A DNA stretch of 62,263 nucleotides from SHLQ01 sp964451305 (GTDB lineage Bacteria > Actinomycetota > Acidimicrobiia > Acidimicrobiales > SHLQ01). Position 1 is the stretch's first letter; each line of letters starts with the position of its first letter. The position numbers and the translations under genes were made by a program. The notes under the pieces were generated by a model. It was not told the origin of the DNA and did no database searches. It saw only the letters and a program-made list of their open reading frames with translations. Where the stretch lies: contig CAYVHV010000022.1 of assembly GCA_964451305.1 (NCBI GenBank), forward strand, positions 1 through 62,263. The letters run 5' to 3'. Shown piece after piece: positions 7,370 through 15,725 of this stretch.

Positions 7370-8077
7370 GTGAAGGTGATCGCCTGGAACCTCGAACGAA
7401 AAAAGCCCACCACCCCGCGCGGGCTCCAAGGGGTAGATCACGTGTACGCGCAACAGCCCGATGTGATGGTTTTGGTCGAAGCGCGAACCTCATTCCCGGC
7501 GCGACATGGTCACCACCTTGTTGGTTCGCCGTCGACAGCGCCTCGCTTCGATGAGGATGAACGCACGGTGTTGTTGTGGTCAGCGAACGAACTCGAGCGA
7601 GTCGAATTCGATTCGCCTATCGAGAAGCGGCGCTTTGTTGCTGCCCGCACTGAAACCCCACTCGGCACAATGCTGATCTTGGCCGTGTGCATCCCGTGGC
7701 ATATGGCAGACGTGACCTATCACGAAGGCACGAAGCGTCGTCCGTGGGAACTGCACCTCAACTACCTCGAACACCTTCGCGAGTTGATGCGGCGAATCGA
7801 TGAACCGTTCATTGTCGTTGGAGACTTCAACCAACGAGTGCCACGCCAGCGCGGAGGGAATCGCTCAGCGGCTGACGCGCTTACAACGGCCTTTGACGGG
7901 TTGACGGTCGTGACCGAGGGGGTACTACCTGGCTGTGCTCGCGCTGGGATTGATCACATTGCTCTCAGTCACCAACTCACGGCAACGAGTGTCGGTGGTT
8001 GGCCAAATGTCGTGGACGGCTCTCGCTTGAGCGACCACGACGGTGCCTGGGCAATCGTGTCAGAGGGCCGGGACTAG
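7370..8077 (+). CDS. Endonuclease/exonuclease/phosphatase (EEP) family protein
   Basis: This 235-residue protein has the EEP superfamily motifs in order: WNLER (metal-binding Asn and Glu, residues 6-10), GDFNQR (catalytic Asp/Asn) and GIDHI, ending with LSDHDGAW (the SDH general-base motif). These enzymes cleave phosphodiester or phosphomonoester bonds in DNA, RNA, lipids or inositol phosphates with Mg2+. There is no signal peptide, so action is cytosolic. The start is GTG at 7370, because the WNLER strand follows immediately, as the family requires. The stop TAG interlocks with the stop of the convergent gene in a CTAG (8074-8077). Confidence 0.82.
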   Translation: MKVIAWNLERKKPTTPRGLQGVDHVYAQQPDVMVLVEARTSFPARHGHHLVGSPSTAPRFDEDERTVLLWSANELERVEFDSPIEKRRFVAARTETPLGTMLILAVCIPWHMADVTYHEGTKRRPWELHLNYLEHLRELMRRIDEPFIVVGDFNQRVPRQRGGNRSAADALTTAFDGLTVVTEGVLPGCARAGIDHIALSHQLTATSVGGWPNVVDGSRLSDHDGAWAIVSEGRD

Positions 8078-9345
8078 CCCCAGCAGTTGAGGCGCTCGCT
8101 GTTTGGATTGTCGAGATCGTCGAGCACGATCAACGAGCCCGATGTCTGCTCAAAGTTGCTGTCGCCGGTGAAGATCTCGGTGACGAGCAATCCGTTATTC
8201 GAGCTTGCGTCGTACACGGTGAATCCCAGACCGAGGCCATCAAAGTTGGGGCTCAAGATGTTGCACAGGTGACCGCCCGATGCGATGAGGTTTCGGTGGA
8301 TCATCGTTGGATCACGGCTTGGCCATACAGCGGCGATGTTCTCACCTGCAGTATGGATGCCGTTGGTCCCAATGAGTGCTCGCCACCGTGTGGAGTGGCG
8401 GAAGAAGCTTCCGTTAAGCATGTCCTGTGAATGCGCTTGGGCTTGAACATCGGCTGCCGAGTCGAACGTGAGTGGCTCGAGGTCGCAGACTTCGCGGGTC
8501 TCGTTGATCATGGTGAAGAGACGTTGTTCAGCCTCGGCCAGGCTTGGGGCCACGTTGCTGATCTGGCTGGTGTAGTGAGCGGCGAGCGACGCTTGGCTGC
8601 AGACAACACCTGACGAGGCCAACACCGAAGGCGCTGGAGGCGGGGTGGGGTTGGTCGTGACCGTTCCGCCATTGCTCTCGCAGTTGCGGATGTTGTCGAT
8701 GGTTTCGCGGTTGATGCACGTGTCGGTGCCGACGTTGCCCGTGATGGTGTCGGCGTCTGGGCCGCCATCGATCAGGTCGTTCAACCCTCCACCGTTGATG
8801 TCATCACGGCCCTGGTTTCCGTTGAGCGTGTCGTTTCCGAAGTGACCGAGAATGATGTCGTGGCCATTGCTGCCGTTGATCGTGTCGTGACCAATGTTGC
8901 CGTTGAGACGATCGTTGCCGTTGCCACCGACGATCGTGTCCGAGTGGCCTTCGCCATGAACCGTGTCGCTGCCCGCTCCGGCAAAGACAGTGTCTGCCCC
9001 GTTGCCACCGAACACCGTGTCGGTACCGGCGCCGCCAAGAATGCGGTCTGCGCCGTTGCCGCCGTAGATGAGGTCGTTGCCATCGAAGCCGCAGATGATG
9101 TCGTTACCTTGCAGTCCACGAATGACGTCGCGACCGGGTGTTCCGACGATGACGTCGGGTCCAGAGGTTCCAGTGATACGGGTGACGTTGGCGCTTCTGT
9201 CGAACGTAGAGGTGACGCCACTCGTTGCCTGCTGGTTGCTACAGGTCGCCGTCTGTGCTCCGAGTTGTGCCGAGGGCACCAAAACCGTTGCGATGATCGC
9301 GAGAGAAGCTGCGATACTCCGTCGTTTGCCTACGTTCCCAGTCAC
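8074..9345 (-). CDS. Secreted beta-roll (RTX-like) protein with C-terminal CAP domain
   Basis: This is a 423-residue exported protein. Residues 1-31 form a Sec-type signal peptide ending near AQLGAQ. Residues about 58-222 hold around 14 tandem nonapeptides of the form G-G-x-G-x-D-x-[ILV]-x, often as GGNGADR or NGNDTIN, which bind Ca2+ in a parallel beta-roll. A Thr/Pro linker follows. Residues about 262-415 are a CAP/SCP domain with HSQDMLNGSFFRHS and AGENIA. CAP domains occur in secreted proteins of many bacteria, mostly without a proven activity. It is divergent from a second beta-roll gene at 9513, which suggests shared control. Confidence 0.85.
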   Translation of the reverse strand: MTGNVGKRRSIAASLAIIATVLVPSAQLGAQTATCSNQQATSGVTSTFDRSANVTRITGTSGPDVIVGTPGRDVIRGLQGNDIICGFDGNDLIYGGNGADRILGGAGTDTVFGGNGADTVFAGAGSDTVHGEGHSDTIVGGNGNDRLNGNIGHDTINGSNGHDIILGHFGNDTLNGNQGRDDINGGGLNDLIDGGPDADTITGNVGTDTCINRETIDNIRNCESNGGTVTTNPTPPPAPSVLASSGVVCSQASLAAHYTSQISNVAPSLAEAEQRLFTMINETREVCDLEPLTFDSAADVQAQAHSQDMLNGSFFRHSTRWRALIGTNGIHTAGENIAAVWPSRDPTMIHRNLIASGGHLCNILSPNFDGLGLGFTVYDASSNNGLLVTEIFTGDSNFEQTSGSLIVLDDLDNPNSERLNCWG

Positions 9346-9512
9346 GACTGAGTTATCGACTCATCCACCTACCTTCTGTAGTGGTCGTTTGTCCTATTTG
9401 GTGAAAATTAGCAAGGGGGTTGCTGAAAATGGCTTGATGGAGCGATCTCCGACTAGGTGGACCAGATTCGCTTTGTGACATAGTGAATTTAAACAATCAC
9501 TTTGGGGGAAAA

Positions 9513-10571
9513 ATGGTCGGGCGGAACCTATCGCTTGGTGTTCTTTTGGCGTTGGTAGCGAGCGTTTTGCTACCTGTTGCATCTGTTGGGGCCCAACAGA
9601 GCATTTTGTGCGGAGGTGAAGTCGCCACGATCGTGGGAACTCCCGGCAACGACGTCCTGGTCGGGACACCTGGACGCGACGTCATCTCGGGCCTGCAGGG
9701 TGACGACTTCATCGATGGTCTCGCAGGTGACGATGTCCTCTGCGGTGGGTTTGGCAGCGACGTGCTGGTCGGCAGCGATGGCTTCGATCTTCTCTTCGGA
9801 GCCCAAGGTGACGACACGCTCTACGCTGCTGGACAAGAGCTCCTTATCCCGCCATTCGTGCTCGACGATGTTCGAGGCGCTCGAATGTTCGGCGGTGCTG
9901 GCAATGACTTGATCGTCGGCTCGGATCGATGGGATCGAATGCAGGGTGGCCCAGGTAACGATCGACTTCTGGGCTTTGCAGGAAATGATTGGATGCGCGG
10001 TGGTCCAGGAACCGATCATGTCATTGGACACAACGGTAGTGATGACCTCCTCGGCGGGGGCGGTTCAGACGTCGTTCTCGGTGATCGCCGAGACTCCGCT
10101 GTTCGAGGTGGAGGCGGTCACGATTTCTGTCCCGATCTAACAAACACGCAGAGTTGGCGGGGTTGCGAAAGCCGGTTCGGTGTTAACTCAGCGGACTCGA
10201 CGTTGCCTGGGTTCTCCGTCCCACGCGAGATCAGCGGCGGAACACCCGATACCTACGTGTACTTGGGCATGTTCGACGGCGTGTTCGACTTTGTCGGTAC
10301 AACGAGAGACCTCCGAGAGGTCTTTGAAGACGACCGTTTCGAGGACTTCGCCGTGCTTAACTTCCGCCCGCTTACCGCCGGCCAAGCCGATGCGGTTGCT
10401 CAGTTGTATCTGAACGGCAACCAAGAGTTCATCAATCGGTTCAACTTCCTTGATCCTGCGGCGCCGTTCTTCGACGACGCGATCGATTGGGCGATCGAAT
10501 ACGTCTTGATCAACGGGCAGAGTACGCTCGACGACATTGTCGATGTCGACAGATCGACGCTAGGTAACTAG
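9513..10571 (+). CDS. Secreted beta-roll (RTX-like) protein
   Basis: This 352-residue exported protein has a signal peptide (MVGRNLSLGVLLALVASVL... ending near VGAQ) followed by RTX-type Ca2+-binding nonapeptides over about residues 40-205 (LVGTPGRDVISGLQGDD and similar). The opening of the repeat block is nearly the same as in the divergent protein at 8074-9345, so the two are paralogous in this part. The last ~140 residues (VPREISGGTPDTYVYLGMF onward) match no family I recognise; a GFSVPREI...TYVYLGMFDGVFDFV stretch suggests a folded domain. ATG 9513 is chosen over GTG 9483 because GGGGGAA at 9504-9510 is well placed. Confidence 0.8.
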   Translation: MVGRNLSLGVLLALVASVLLPVASVGAQQSILCGGEVATIVGTPGNDVLVGTPGRDVISGLQGDDFIDGLAGDDVLCGGFGSDVLVGSDGFDLLFGAQGDDTLYAAGQELLIPPFVLDDVRGARMFGGAGNDLIVGSDRWDRMQGGPGNDRLLGFAGNDWMRGGPGTDHVIGHNGSDDLLGGGGSDVVLGDRRDSAVRGGGGHDFCPDLTNTQSWRGCESRFGVNSADSTLPGFSVPREISGGTPDTYVYLGMFDGVFDFVGTTRDLREVFEDDRFEDFAVLNFRPLTAGQADAVAQLYLNGNQEFINRFNFLDPAAPFFDDAIDWAIEYVLINGQSTLDDIVDVDRSTLGN

Positions 10572-10590
10572 CCACAGAGGTCTTCTCCCA

Positions 10591-11313
10591 ATGGACGTGA
10601 AAAAACTAGGGCCAGTGCTCGATGTGATGTCGGCGGACGCGCTCTTCGTGAAGGTCGTCCGCCATAATACTGCGCTGCTTTCGAGCGACCCTGGGTCGAT
10701 GATCTCGGTGCGCCTCGTGCTAGCGAACGGGGTTGAACTCGTTGGCCGTCCAATCGGTATCGACATGTCGAAGAACGCGATCATCGCGTCGGACTCCGGT
10801 CTGTCGTATTTCGATGTTGCGACGCTGAGCGTGTTGGAGGTGCTCGATCCTGACGCAGCGATGTCGCTCATTACGAACGAACCACCACCTCCGCTCCCGT
10901 CGCCGCCACCTGCTCCACCGTCAACCTCGGGACCTGTGCCGGTCGTTCCATCGGGCTCGCCGCTACGCAGCGAACTTCGGGAAGCACTCGCCACGCTCAA
11001 CGAGAAGATGGAGCGTCGCTTTCGCCTGACGATCGACGCAGAAGTCCTCGATGACCCATCGTTCGGTGATGATGGAAAGAACCAGTTCGTGGACTTTCTC
11101 GACATGCTCGAACATGCCCTTACCGAGATCGGCAGTGACGACGTCGGTGAGATCACGATCGGGTCGCTCGACAAGATCGTGATCGCGCAGGCGTCTGGAG
11201 CGCTAGCTGTGAAACGAAGCGGTGAGTTGATGCTGATCGCTGTGCCGTTTAAGGAACCGTTCGAGAAAACGCTCTCAGCGCGCCTGCAAACCGAACTCCA
11301 ACTACACCTCTAG
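10591..11313 (+). CDS. Hypothetical protein, two domains joined by a Pro-rich linker
   Basis: I do not recognise this 240-residue cytosolic protein. Residues 1-90 look like a small beta-rich domain (SVRLVLANGVELVGRPIGIDMSKNAII). Residues 97-123 are a Pro-rich linker (PPPPLPSPPPAPPSTSGP). Residues 125-240 form an alpha/beta region with FVDFLDMLEHALTEIG and SGELMLIAVPF. There is no signal peptide or membrane segment. The gap to the beta-roll gene is only 19 bp, so it is probably cotranscribed with it although it is not exported. Confidence 0.75.
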   Translation: MDVKKLGPVLDVMSADALFVKVVRHNTALLSSDPGSMISVRLVLANGVELVGRPIGIDMSKNAIIASDSGLSYFDVATLSVLEVLDPDAAMSLITNEPPPPLPSPPPAPPSTSGPVPVVPSGSPLRSELREALATLNEKMERRFRLTIDAEVLDDPSFGDDGKNQFVDFLDMLEHALTEIGSDDVGEITIGSLDKIVIAQASGALAVKRSGELMLIAVPFKEPFEKTLSARLQTELQLHL

Positions 11314-11397
11314 ACGCTCCGGGGGGCGAGATAGTGCACGTCCTCTTCGGTCACGTTCGCCAGTAGGTCAGGTTGTAACGGCGTAGCGTTGATGGGG

Positions 11398-12390
11398 ATG
11401 ATCATTGATGACACCCCCGGGTTTGATGTGGTTGGCGACGTCCATGGCATGGGACGAGCGCTGGTAGATCTGCTCCGACATCTGGGCTACGACGACTCGT
11501 CAGGATATTTCGCCCACCCAATTCGAACCGCTGTCTTCGTCGGCGACCTCGTCGATCGCGGACCCGAGCAAGTGCTGGCGGTGAACACGGTGCGGGCAAT
11601 GGTCGAGGCTGGAAGTGCGCAGATGGTGCTCGGTAATCACGAGCTCAACGCAATCCACTACGTCACACGTCATCGAACCGAAGACCGATTTCTTCGTCCA
11701 CACACCGACCATAACGATCGGCAGCATCGGGTGTATGTCGATTCGGTCGGATTTGGGTCTGATGAACACTGCGACATGATCGAGTGGTTTCGGTCGTTGC
11801 CCATGTGGCTCGAACTCGAGCTCGATGGTCAAAAGCTCCGAATCGTTCATGCGTTTTGGGATCCGGCGAGCATGCAAACCCTCGGCGATGATCCGTATCT
11901 CAACGATGAGGTCATTCACTTGAGTGCCCGTTCGGGAAGTCCCGAGTACGAAGCAATTGAGGTGCTCTTGAAGGGTCCCGAGCTTCGCATCGAGCCGCCG
12001 TACTTCGACAAGGACGGAAACCGACGGCCGAAAGCTCGATTCAAATGGTGGAAACCGGGCGCTTCCACGGTGATGGACGCAATCGTGATGCAACCGAACG
12101 TGACTGCCGAGGATGGTTCCGAGTGGTCCTTGGACGATCCCGATGCTCCCGTCCTCCCACCGGTCGAGCCATACCCTGACGACGCACCACCGGTATTGTT
12201 CGGTCACTATTGGCGGACGGGAAGTCCAGGTACGCCGGAGAGTTCAAATATTGCATGCACGGATTTCAGTGCGTGTAAGGGAGGGCTGTTGGCTGCATAC
12301 CGATGGAGTGGGGAGCAGACTCTCGTGGCGGACAACTTCAGCTGGCTGCCCCGAACCGATTCGGTTCAAGCCGGGCGAGTATCGAGCTGA
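11398..12390 (+). CDS. Metallophosphoesterase, PPP (ApaH/protein phosphatase-like) family
   Basis: This calcineurin-like phosphatase of about 330 residues has the ordered PPP motifs GDVHG, GDLVDRGP, GNHEL and a late FGHYW that supplies a metal-binding His. These residues bind two metal ions and hydrolyse phosphoesters in phosphoproteins or dinucleoside polyphosphates. The relation to bis(5'-nucleosyl)-tetraphosphatase is suggested by the GDLVDRGP form, but the protein has long insertions and its substrate is open. ATG 11398 is chosen; TTG 11389 and ATG 11392 are in frame just upstream and no ribosome site separates them. The stop overlaps the next ATG (TGATG). Confidence 0.84.
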   Translation: MIIDDTPGFDVVGDVHGMGRALVDLLRHLGYDDSSGYFAHPIRTAVFVGDLVDRGPEQVLAVNTVRAMVEAGSAQMVLGNHELNAIHYVTRHRTEDRFLRPHTDHNDRQHRVYVDSVGFGSDEHCDMIEWFRSLPMWLELELDGQKLRIVHAFWDPASMQTLGDDPYLNDEVIHLSARSGSPEYEAIEVLLKGPELRIEPPYFDKDGNRRPKARFKWWKPGASTVMDAIVMQPNVTAEDGSEWSLDDPDAPVLPPVEPYPDDAPPVLFGHYWRTGSPGTPESSNIACTDFSACKGGLLAAYRWSGEQTLVADNFSWLPRTDSVQAGRVSS

Positions 12391-12962
12391 TGCGCGCCCT
12401 CGGCCCACAGCGCATCGTCGTTGCGATTCTCATCCTCGTTCTCGCTGGCGTCGCGGGCAGCTTCTTCGGCGCAGGTGAGGGTGACGACCGTGGAGTCGAA
12501 GAGACTCCGCTGCTCGGCGTGACCACACCGCCGGCGACGTTTAGTGCGTGGGATCTCATTTCCGGAGGAGAGGCGACGCGATTTGCCGAGCTTGCCGATG
12601 AAGCTGGTTCGCGGCGGGATCTCGAATCGCTCGTGGATGCCGATCGCGTCCCGCTAGAGCGCACGATCTTCGCGCCGACAAACGAGGCACTCGCCGCTTT
12701 TGAGGCCGAGGTCGATCTCACGAACCCGCTCGAACTGGTCGAGTTCATTAGCTACCACGCGGTCGATGGAGCAAACCTGAGGTCGAGTGAACTCGCGATG
12801 CTCGACGGCCAATCACTCACCACAATTCTTGGTCAGCCGGTGGATATCCGCGTGGTCGATGATGCGATCGTATTGAACGGAGTAGCGACCGTGATCAGCT
12901 CGAACGTCACCGACAACGGTGTTGTCCACATCATCGATATGGCGTTGCAGGCAGCCGAGTAG
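12390..12962 (+). CDS. Membrane-anchored fasciclin (FAS1) domain protein
   Basis: This 190-residue protein has an N-terminal hydrophobic anchor (RIVVAILILVLAGVAGSFF, residues 9-27) followed outside the membrane by one FAS1 domain. Visible FAS1 landmarks are the TIFAPTNEALAAF box and the final VISSNVTDNGVVHIIDMAL box. FAS1 domains mediate adhesion or ligand binding at cell surfaces. The start ATG overlaps the phosphatase stop by one base (TGATG), so translation is coupled. An in-frame extension upstream to 12303 is antisense-free but lacks a ribosome site and would bury the signal anchor. Confidence 0.85.
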   Translation: MRALGPQRIVVAILILVLAGVAGSFFGAGEGDDRGVEETPLLGVTTPPATFSAWDLISGGEATRFAELADEAGSRRDLESLVDADRVPLERTIFAPTNEALAAFEAEVDLTNPLELVEFISYHAVDGANLRSSELAMLDGQSLTTILGQPVDIRVVDDAIVLNGVATVISSNVTDNGVVHIIDMALQAAE

Positions 12963-13008
12963 TCCCGGTAGCAACAGGGGTGGGGCTCGAAGAATGAGGG
13001 AACAGCAC

Positions 13009-13629
13009 ATGGAACACCTGTGGTACGCGTCATTCGGATCGAACCTGTTGCGCGCTCGATTTGAGAAGTACCTCAACGGTGGAACTCCAGCACGAGCGAC
13101 TGGACACCCCGAGCATGGTGCGAGAGATTCGAGTGATCCGGTCGATCAGATGGTGCTCACCGTCGACCACGAGATCTTCTTCGCGCATAGCTCACAGAAG
13201 TGGGACGGTGGCGGAGTTGCGTTCCTCGATACGGCTGTTGGCACCGATGGATCCTCGACGAGATGCCGCGCGTACAAGATCACCGTCGAGCAGTTCGAAG
13301 ACGTGTACCAACAAGAGAACGGAGCTGACGCGCCAGTGCTGCTCGACCTCGATGGCTTAGGGCGTCACGGAGTGGTCGAGCAACACGATGGTTTGTATGG
13401 GTTGGCGCTTCTGCTTTCGACCCACGATGACGGGTGCCCGGTCGTCACGATTACGACCGGTCGAACCGACCTTGAGCTGAACGCTCCGTCCGTGGGTTAT
13501 GCAAGCACCATGGCGCAAGGGTTGATGGAGTGCATGGGGATCGCACGTGACGAAGCGGTCGATTATGTCCTCGGAATCCGAGGAGTTGACGAAACGTTGC
13601 GTCGCTCCGAGTTGATCGACACGCTCTGA
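13009..13629 (+). CDS. Gamma-glutamylcyclotransferase-like (GGCT/AIG2) protein
   Basis: This 206-residue cytosolic protein opens with MEHLWYASFGSNLLRARF, the Y-x-S/G-N loop (here FGSN) that defines the GGCT/AIG2 fold and binds the gamma-glutamyl carboxylate. Related bacterial proteins are often misnamed as histone deacetylases. The usual catalytic glutamate is not easy to place, so activity is uncertain. ATG 13009 has GAGGGA at 12996-13001 upstream; ATG 12994 is an alternative. It follows the FAS1 gene by 46 bp and converges on the dioxygenase gene. Confidence 0.65.
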   Translation: MEHLWYASFGSNLLRARFEKYLNGGTPARATGHPEHGARDSSDPVDQMVLTVDHEIFFAHSSQKWDGGGVAFLDTAVGTDGSSTRCRAYKITVEQFEDVYQQENGADAPVLLDLDGLGRHGVVEQHDGLYGLALLLSTHDDGCPVVTITTGRTDLELNAPSVGYASTMAQGLMECMGIARDEAVDYVLGIRGVDETLRRSELIDTL

Positions 13630-13646
13630 CGCCGCGTCATCGTGTG

Positions 13647-14504
13647 TTAGCGAGACCAGACCTCTGGATACAGATGGGTACCGATGACGTCGCCGTTGCT
13701 CAGCCCGACGTCGCGCATGACTTGTGAGTGGTCCGGGTCCATGCCGGTCTCGCGGAATTTCACGCGGACATCATCGCCAAGCCATTTCGTGTTGAAGACT
13801 CGAAGCTCCCGGTCCTCGGCAAGGTTGCCTGAACCTCCATGGATGGTTCGCCCGTTGAAGCAGACGACGTCGCCGGGTTCCATGTCCCAACTCAAAATGT
13901 CGAACCGGTCGCGTTCGCCGTCGATATCGGGAAAGGGAATGGTGTCGACGCCGCTGAAGTCGACGTCGTCTCGGCTGTCGCCGGTCATGTCGCCAAAGTT
14001 GGTCTGCTCGTAGTTCTCGTTCCAGAGGTGAGACCCGGCAACCATCTCGAGCGCGCTTTCTTTCTCAACGGGCACCAGTGGCATCCACGATGACACCGTC
14101 TGGAACCCCTCGACCGTCCAATACGGCTCGTCCTGATGAAATGGGGTGCGAAATTGGGTGCCGGGCTGTCGCACGAACATAGCGTCGAAGAAGAAGTTCG
14201 CCTTCGATGAGCCCATCAGGAGACCAGCGATTTCCGCCAGAGGCGACTCGGTGACGAACGCTTCGTACACCGGTCGTGTCCTCCACACCTGGCTGTCGTA
14301 GCGAGACTCGCGGCCGAACTCATCGCGATTCCACAACCGGCCACGCTCGGTCGGATTCGCCAGAGTGTGCTCGACGCCGACCTTCAGGCGTTCGATCCAG
14401 TCGAGATCGATGACGCCACGGAGACAGACCGCGCCATCTCGTCCATATGCCTCGATGTCGCTCTCCGACACGGTCACGTTGTTCGATTCACCGGCGGTGT
14501 CCAT
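13647..14504 (-). CDS. Phytanoyl-CoA dioxygenase (PhyH) family protein
   Basis: This 285-residue Fe(II)/2-oxoglutarate dioxygenase of the PhyH family has the HxD pair in FHQDEPYW (about residues 121-128), the distal His in GRTIHGGSGN, and an Arg in ELRVFNTKW that should bind 2-oxoglutarate. PhyH proteins hydroxylate fatty acyl-CoAs, ectoine or small natural products. No biosynthetic neighbour tells which here. The protein is cytosolic. The ATG lies at 14504, and the gene is read toward the convergent GGCT-like gene 17 bp away. Confidence 0.88.
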   Translation of the reverse strand: MDTAGESNNVTVSESDIEAYGRDGAVCLRGVIDLDWIERLKVGVEHTLANPTERGRLWNRDEFGRESRYDSQVWRTRPVYEAFVTESPLAEIAGLLMGSSKANFFFDAMFVRQPGTQFRTPFHQDEPYWTVEGFQTVSSWMPLVPVEKESALEMVAGSHLWNENYEQTNFGDMTGDSRDDVDFSGVDTIPFPDIDGERDRFDILSWDMEPGDVVCFNGRTIHGGSGNLAEDRELRVFNTKWLGDDVRVKFRETGMDPDHSQVMRDVGLSNGDVIGTHLYPEVWSR

Positions 14505-14592
14505 AGCGTTTGCCCCCTAGCGTCTTTCTCAAAACGTAGACGCCGCGAGAGCAAACGATTGAAGCAGGCAGCGCTATCGGCGTCGCCGTGTT

Positions 14593-15501
14593 CTACGTTC
14601 CAGCGCAGCCGAACCCGTCGCCATCGGGGTCGAGATCATAATCATCGGTTCCAGAAACGACGACCGGTCCGGAGAATCGAGGGCCATCTTGTTGACTGTT
14701 TCGACAATCGACGTCCGTGCCGAGGTCTGGGATGCACGGGTCGTAACTCGGGTGACACGCAATCGAACCAGTGACAGGCACGTCGACGATCGGGGTGACC
14801 GTATCGACCACATCGGTTGTGGTGGGAGCGACCGTCGTTGCAACCGCGGTGGTGGGCGGCACCGTGGTCGCTGGCGCTGAATCCAGAGCTGACGTGGCCG
14901 GTGACGCAGTCGTTGGCGGTGCTGAAGTCGGCGCGACCGTCGTTGGCGGTGCTGAAGTCGGCGCGGTTGTGCTCGTAGGTGCAACCGTTATCGTCGGCGC
15001 TTGAGTGCTGGAGGTCCGAAGAATTCGACTCGACTCCACCTCCACCTCGACGAACTCGGCTGCGAGAGAAGCCGGAGGTGTATCGGCCGAAGAGGCGGCC
15101 AACTGTATGCCTGCACCGAGACTAACGACGAGCACGGCGATAGATAACCCAGGGTGCTCGCGAATTGACGTCACAACGGTTCCGGTGGCGGCGACCAGGG
15201 CGTTGCCTCCAGGAATGCGCACCCATTGGCGACGCCGCTGGCGGTTTGACGATCGATCCTGCTTCGATGGCCGGTGTGGTTTCTTGGGCTGAGGTGCGGG
15301 GTTAGTCCAGCCGGAAAGGACTTCGGTTGGAAGCGGCGGAGTTTCGCCGAAGAGGATCTCGTACTGCTCTGCGGTCAGCGCAGTCTGGTTCGGTGGGGTT
15401 GACGAGGGTGCCGTGTCTGGCGCCGAGCTCGCGTCGGCAACGGGAGGCACGGAGCCGTAGAGCATCTCATAGGAGGCTCGAGACAAACCGTTGCTGACCA
15501 C
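14593..15501 (-). CDS. Membrane-anchored excalibur-domain protein with two N-terminal LFG motifs
   Basis: This 302-residue protein has a cytosolic N-terminus with two copies of L-x4-Y-x2-L-[FY]-G-x2-P: residues 6-19 (LSRASYEMLYGSVP) and 42-55 (LTAEQYEILFGETP). A basic patch (RSSNRQRRRQ, 83-92) and a transmembrane helix (about 117-136) follow. Outside the cell is a long Thr/Pro/Ala linker with a tandem 10-residue repeat (TSAPPTTVAP), then a C-terminal excalibur Ca2+-binding motif (DLDPDGDGFGCAGT) with paired cysteines. The same N-terminal plan recurs in the protein at 16418-16855. Its function is unknown; surface Ca2+ binding is inferred from the excalibur motif. Confidence 0.82.
   Translation of the reverse strand: MVSNGLSRASYEMLYGSVPPVADASSAPDTAPSSTPPNQTALTAEQYEILFGETPPLPTEVLSGWTNPAPQPKKPHRPSKQDRSSNRQRRRQWVRIPGGNALVAATGTVVTSIREHPGLSIAVLVVSLGAGIQLAASSADTPPASLAAEFVEVEVESSRILRTSSTQAPTITVAPTSTTAPTSAPPTTVAPTSAPPTTASPATSALDSAPATTVPPTTAVATTVAPTTTDVVDTVTPIVDVPVTGSIACHPSYDPCIPDLGTDVDCRNSQQDGPRFSGPVVVSGTDDYDLDPDGDGFGCAGT
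14909..14965. repeat. Tandem 30-bp repeat in linker-coding region
   Basis: Two 27-bp identical stretches (14909-14935 and 14939-14965) are offset by exactly 30 bp and encode two copies of the 10-residue linker unit APTSAPPTT(V/A). The near-identity at DNA level suggests a recent slippage duplication, so copy number may vary among strains. Confidence 0.75.
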
Positions 15502-15725
15502 GCGCGAAACCTGCTTCCTCCCGACGAGGTCAAGTTACTGGATCTCGTTCGGTACGAGCTGCTCATCTCACCCTTGGGGTGTCTTTCGTGGAGCGAAAAG
15601 TCTTCTCGGTGAGCTTTGGGCAATACAGAGTCACGTTCCGTAGGGGGCGATCGTTAACTCATCCAAAGTTGGTTCGACGCCCGTCGAATTCTCATGCAGG
15701 TCTTTCGACTGCCGACTAGGAGACC
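15502..15725. promoter_or_regulatory. Divergent intergenic region
   Basis: These 224 bases separate the excalibur-protein gene (reverse) and the gene at 15726 (forward), so both promoters must lie here. I see no confident -35/-10 pair, hairpin or operator. A 26-residue-or-longer ORF is not supported. Confidence 0.4.

Noticed and set aside
8570..9200. Repeated DNA in the beta-roll coding region that could be mistaken for a CRISPR or satellite
   Set aside because: The period is 27 bp with codon-level variation and it encodes RTX nonapeptides; no spacers and no cas genes exist in the window.
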